NCBI RefSeq assembly: GCF_001403635.1
Contig: NZ_LN879467.1
Span: 310,001-374,000 of the forward strand
Origin: Clostridium massiliamazoniense
GTDB taxonomy: Bacteria; Bacillota; Clostridia; Clostridiales; Clostridiaceae
DNA: 64,000 nucleotides
Direction: 5' to 3'
The stretch's first letter is position 1; each line of letters starts with the position of its first letter. The notes under the pieces are model-generated. The model was not told the DNA's origin, made no database searches, and saw only the letters and a program-made list of their open reading frames with translations. Positions 62,553-64,000 of this stretch are shown here, piece by piece. Made by a program: the position numbers and the translations under genes.

Positions 62553-64000
62553 CTTTAATTCATTATATATTTTCATTGGCACTTTATTTCTTAATTTAAG
62601 ATGCACAGTTATAGGCTTTTCTCCTTCATAATAAACTGTATCCCCCATACCCATATATATATAAGGTTCTACTACTCCATCAATTTCTCTATATTTCCTT
62701 ACAAATAGATGCATGTTAATATTTTCTTTCACATTATTTATAAGCTTTTGTCCAGCTTCTGACTCTATTGTTGTTGTATTTCTACTTTGCCATACAAAAA
62801 CATCTCTTCCTATAAACTCATTTTCATGATTTATACTTTCTTTTATATCCTTCTCCTTTTCCATTCCAACAAACATATACCAGTCATTACCGTTAGTTTT
62901 AAGTCCTCCCATTCCATAGCCACCAAATTTCTTTGTAGCATTGGACATTCTTACAACATCATCTCTTGTATATTGACTATAAAGTTTAAGAAAAGGCATT
63001 CCATAATTCTCTGTTCCAAATTCTCTTTCATAAGTTAATAAGCCATAATTTATACAATCATCTATATATAATTTGAATTTTTCTTCTTCAATAACTTCTT
63101 TAAGCTCTGGAGCAAGAATTATTTTTTCCCCAAGGTCCTCTATAAAATTAAAATTACTTTCCTTTTTACTGTGGTAATCTCCTCTTAAACACTCTATGGT
63201 ATAAGAAAAAGTTTCCTCATCTATAAAGTCTATATATTTTTCTATATCATTTTTAAGTTCATCCCTTGTAGCTATCCCATTTTTTATAAGATATCTAATT
63301 ATAATAAATTCAAAAGGTCTTTTTAAAGGTAATTTTGCACTTATATCCTTTAAAACTAATTTAAATTTTTCATTCTTTAATAGCTTTAAATCATCAAAAT
63401 TCCCTTCAACTTTTTCTAAAAACCCAAGATAACTTTTACTAGGAATAGCTCCTATGAATTTAAGTGGATTTGGAGCTCCTTCAAAAGTAAAGTAATCAGT
63501 TAATAAGTTTACCACTCTTCCTCCATTAATTTTCTTAAATTCATTATACTCTTCCTTTAAATACTTCATTGTATTAAAGTTTTCTCTATCTATTTGCTCC
63601 AATATTCTTTCTTTAGCTATTTCATCCATTTGAATGTTTGTACATCCAGGTATATTAGAAAAATCTGTTTTTATTGAAACTTTTAAACTTTCCTTGTCGT
63701 AATATTTTGCACCATTTAGGGCTATAGCAATTTGAAAAGCTTTATTATAGTTTCCTATAAAATCTAGCACTGTTAAAAACTCTTTCTCCTTATATTTTCT
63801 AAGTCCTCTTCCTAGTTGTTGTATAAAAATAATAGAAGACTGAGTTGGTCTAAGCATTAAAACTAAATTTATAGATGGTATATCTATTCCTTCATTAAAT
63901 AAATCTACAGTGAAAATTACTTCTAAATCATCCTTATCATCTTCTAATTTAGCTATTTCGCTTTGTCTTTTACTAATTGAAGAACTTCCTGTTAAAGCAG
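62550..64000 (-). CDS. DEAD/DEAH helicase with DUF3427 domain (C-terminal part)
   Basis: The frame is open from the window edge (64000) to the stop at 62550, about 483 residues, so the N-terminus lies outside. The helicase C-terminal lobe is seen in LEVIFTVDLFNEGIDIPSIN (motif V region) and IIFIQQLGRGLRKY (motif VI). A long region of the DUF3427 type follows, with MPFLKLYSQYTRDDVVRMSN, GGYGMGGLKTNGNDWYMFVG and IGRDVFVWQSRNTTTIESEA. Such proteins often carry an N-terminal PLD-type nuclease domain and resemble restriction or defence helicases; that part cannot be seen here. Terminator at 62394-62435. Confidence 0.87.
   Translation of the reverse strand, partial: ALTGSSSISKRQSEIAKLEDDKDDLEVIFTVDLFNEGIDIPSINLVLMLRPTQSSIIFIQQLGRGLRKYKEKEFLTVLDFIGNYNKAFQIAIALNGAKYYDKESLKVSIKTDFSNIPGCTNIQMDEIAKERILEQIDRENFNTMKYLKEEYNEFKKINGGRVVNLLTDYFTFEGAPNPLKFIGAIPSKSYLGFLEKVEGNFDDLKLLKNEKFKLVLKDISAKLPLKRPFEFIIIRYLIKNGIATRDELKNDIEKYIDFIDEETFSYTIECLRGDYHSKKESNFNFIEDLGEKIILAPELKEVIEEEKFKLYIDDCINYGLLTYEREFGTENYGMPFLKLYSQYTRDDVVRMSNATKKFGGYGMGGLKTNGNDWYMFVGMEKEKDIKESINHENEFIGRDVFVWQSRNTTTIESEAGQKLINNVKENINMHLFVRKYREIDGVVEPYIYMGMGDTVYYEGEKPITVHLKLRNKVPMKIYNELK

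Noticed and set aside
1-64000. tRNA, rRNA, phage or plasmid replication genes
   Set aside because: Looked for clover-leaf ends, GC-rich rRNA blocks, integrases and terminases; none was seen. The window is uniformly AT-rich chromosomal-type sequence.

Overview
The window is very AT-rich (nearly all codons end in A or T) with Gram-positive ribosome-binding sites (AGGAGG-type) and many hairpin-plus-T terminators. Gene content fits a low-GC Clostridium, most probably Clostridium perfringens or a close relative: an LPxTG-anchored M60 metalloprotease with FIVAR repeats, an oleate hydratase, a CarD/CdnL-type factor and a GxGYxYP-family secreted protein. The species name is inferred from this gene set and was not checked by any search. 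No rRNA, tRNA, CRISPR array or prophage was seen.

Layout. 1-4 kb is decayed: a 6-phosphofructokinase remnant, an intact RpiR-type regulator, an IS1182-like transposase remnant and small gene fragments. 4-15 kb is mostly intact housekeeping and stress genes: GxGYxYP protein, histidine phosphatase behind a MerR-type operator, acyl-ACP thioesterase, PiT phosphate permease, EamA exporter, HD hydrolase, a solitary Mrr-type endonuclease, a flavodoxin behind two Fur boxes, and an ECF sigma factor with a DUF4179 partner. 15.6-22.7 kb holds a secreted protein and the very large surface M60 protease, broken near its N-terminus by one extra base. 23-38 kb has VanZ-like, GNAT, DUF5412, MutS-like and PH-domain proteins, an ABC exporter, a TetR/oleate hydratase pair sharing an operator motif, a Cof-type HAD phosphatase and an OhrR/glutathione peroxidase pair sharing an operator.

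38-52 kb is the accessory part. It holds orphan, probable immunity genes (one SUKH/SMI1-KNR4), two toxin C-terminal remnants (one EndoU-like, one lying just upstream of the SUKH gene), several small membrane proteins and decayed genes. Interspersed are two regulator/enzyme modules: TetR with two nitroreductases, and TetR with an amidohydrolase. 52-64 kb carries an acyl-CoA thioesterase, a Crp-like regulator with an alpha/beta hydrolase, a MATE pump, an LprI-like protein, a third TetR with a dienelactone-hydrolase-like enzyme, a lipoprotein, an Old Yellow Enzyme, a CarD protein with a cre-like site, and the C-terminal part of a DUF3427 helicase that runs off the window.

Two things are not explained by genes. 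(1) A dispersed intergenic repeat of about 130 bp, with a hairpin head and a conserved tail, occurs at about a dozen places, whole or partial, in both orientations. (2) A 193-bp near-perfect palindromic element (24892-25084) has a partial copy at 3598-3656. Recurrent logic: small local regulators (TetR, OhrR, probably MerR and Fur) sit beside detoxification enzymes, with operators that can be read directly.
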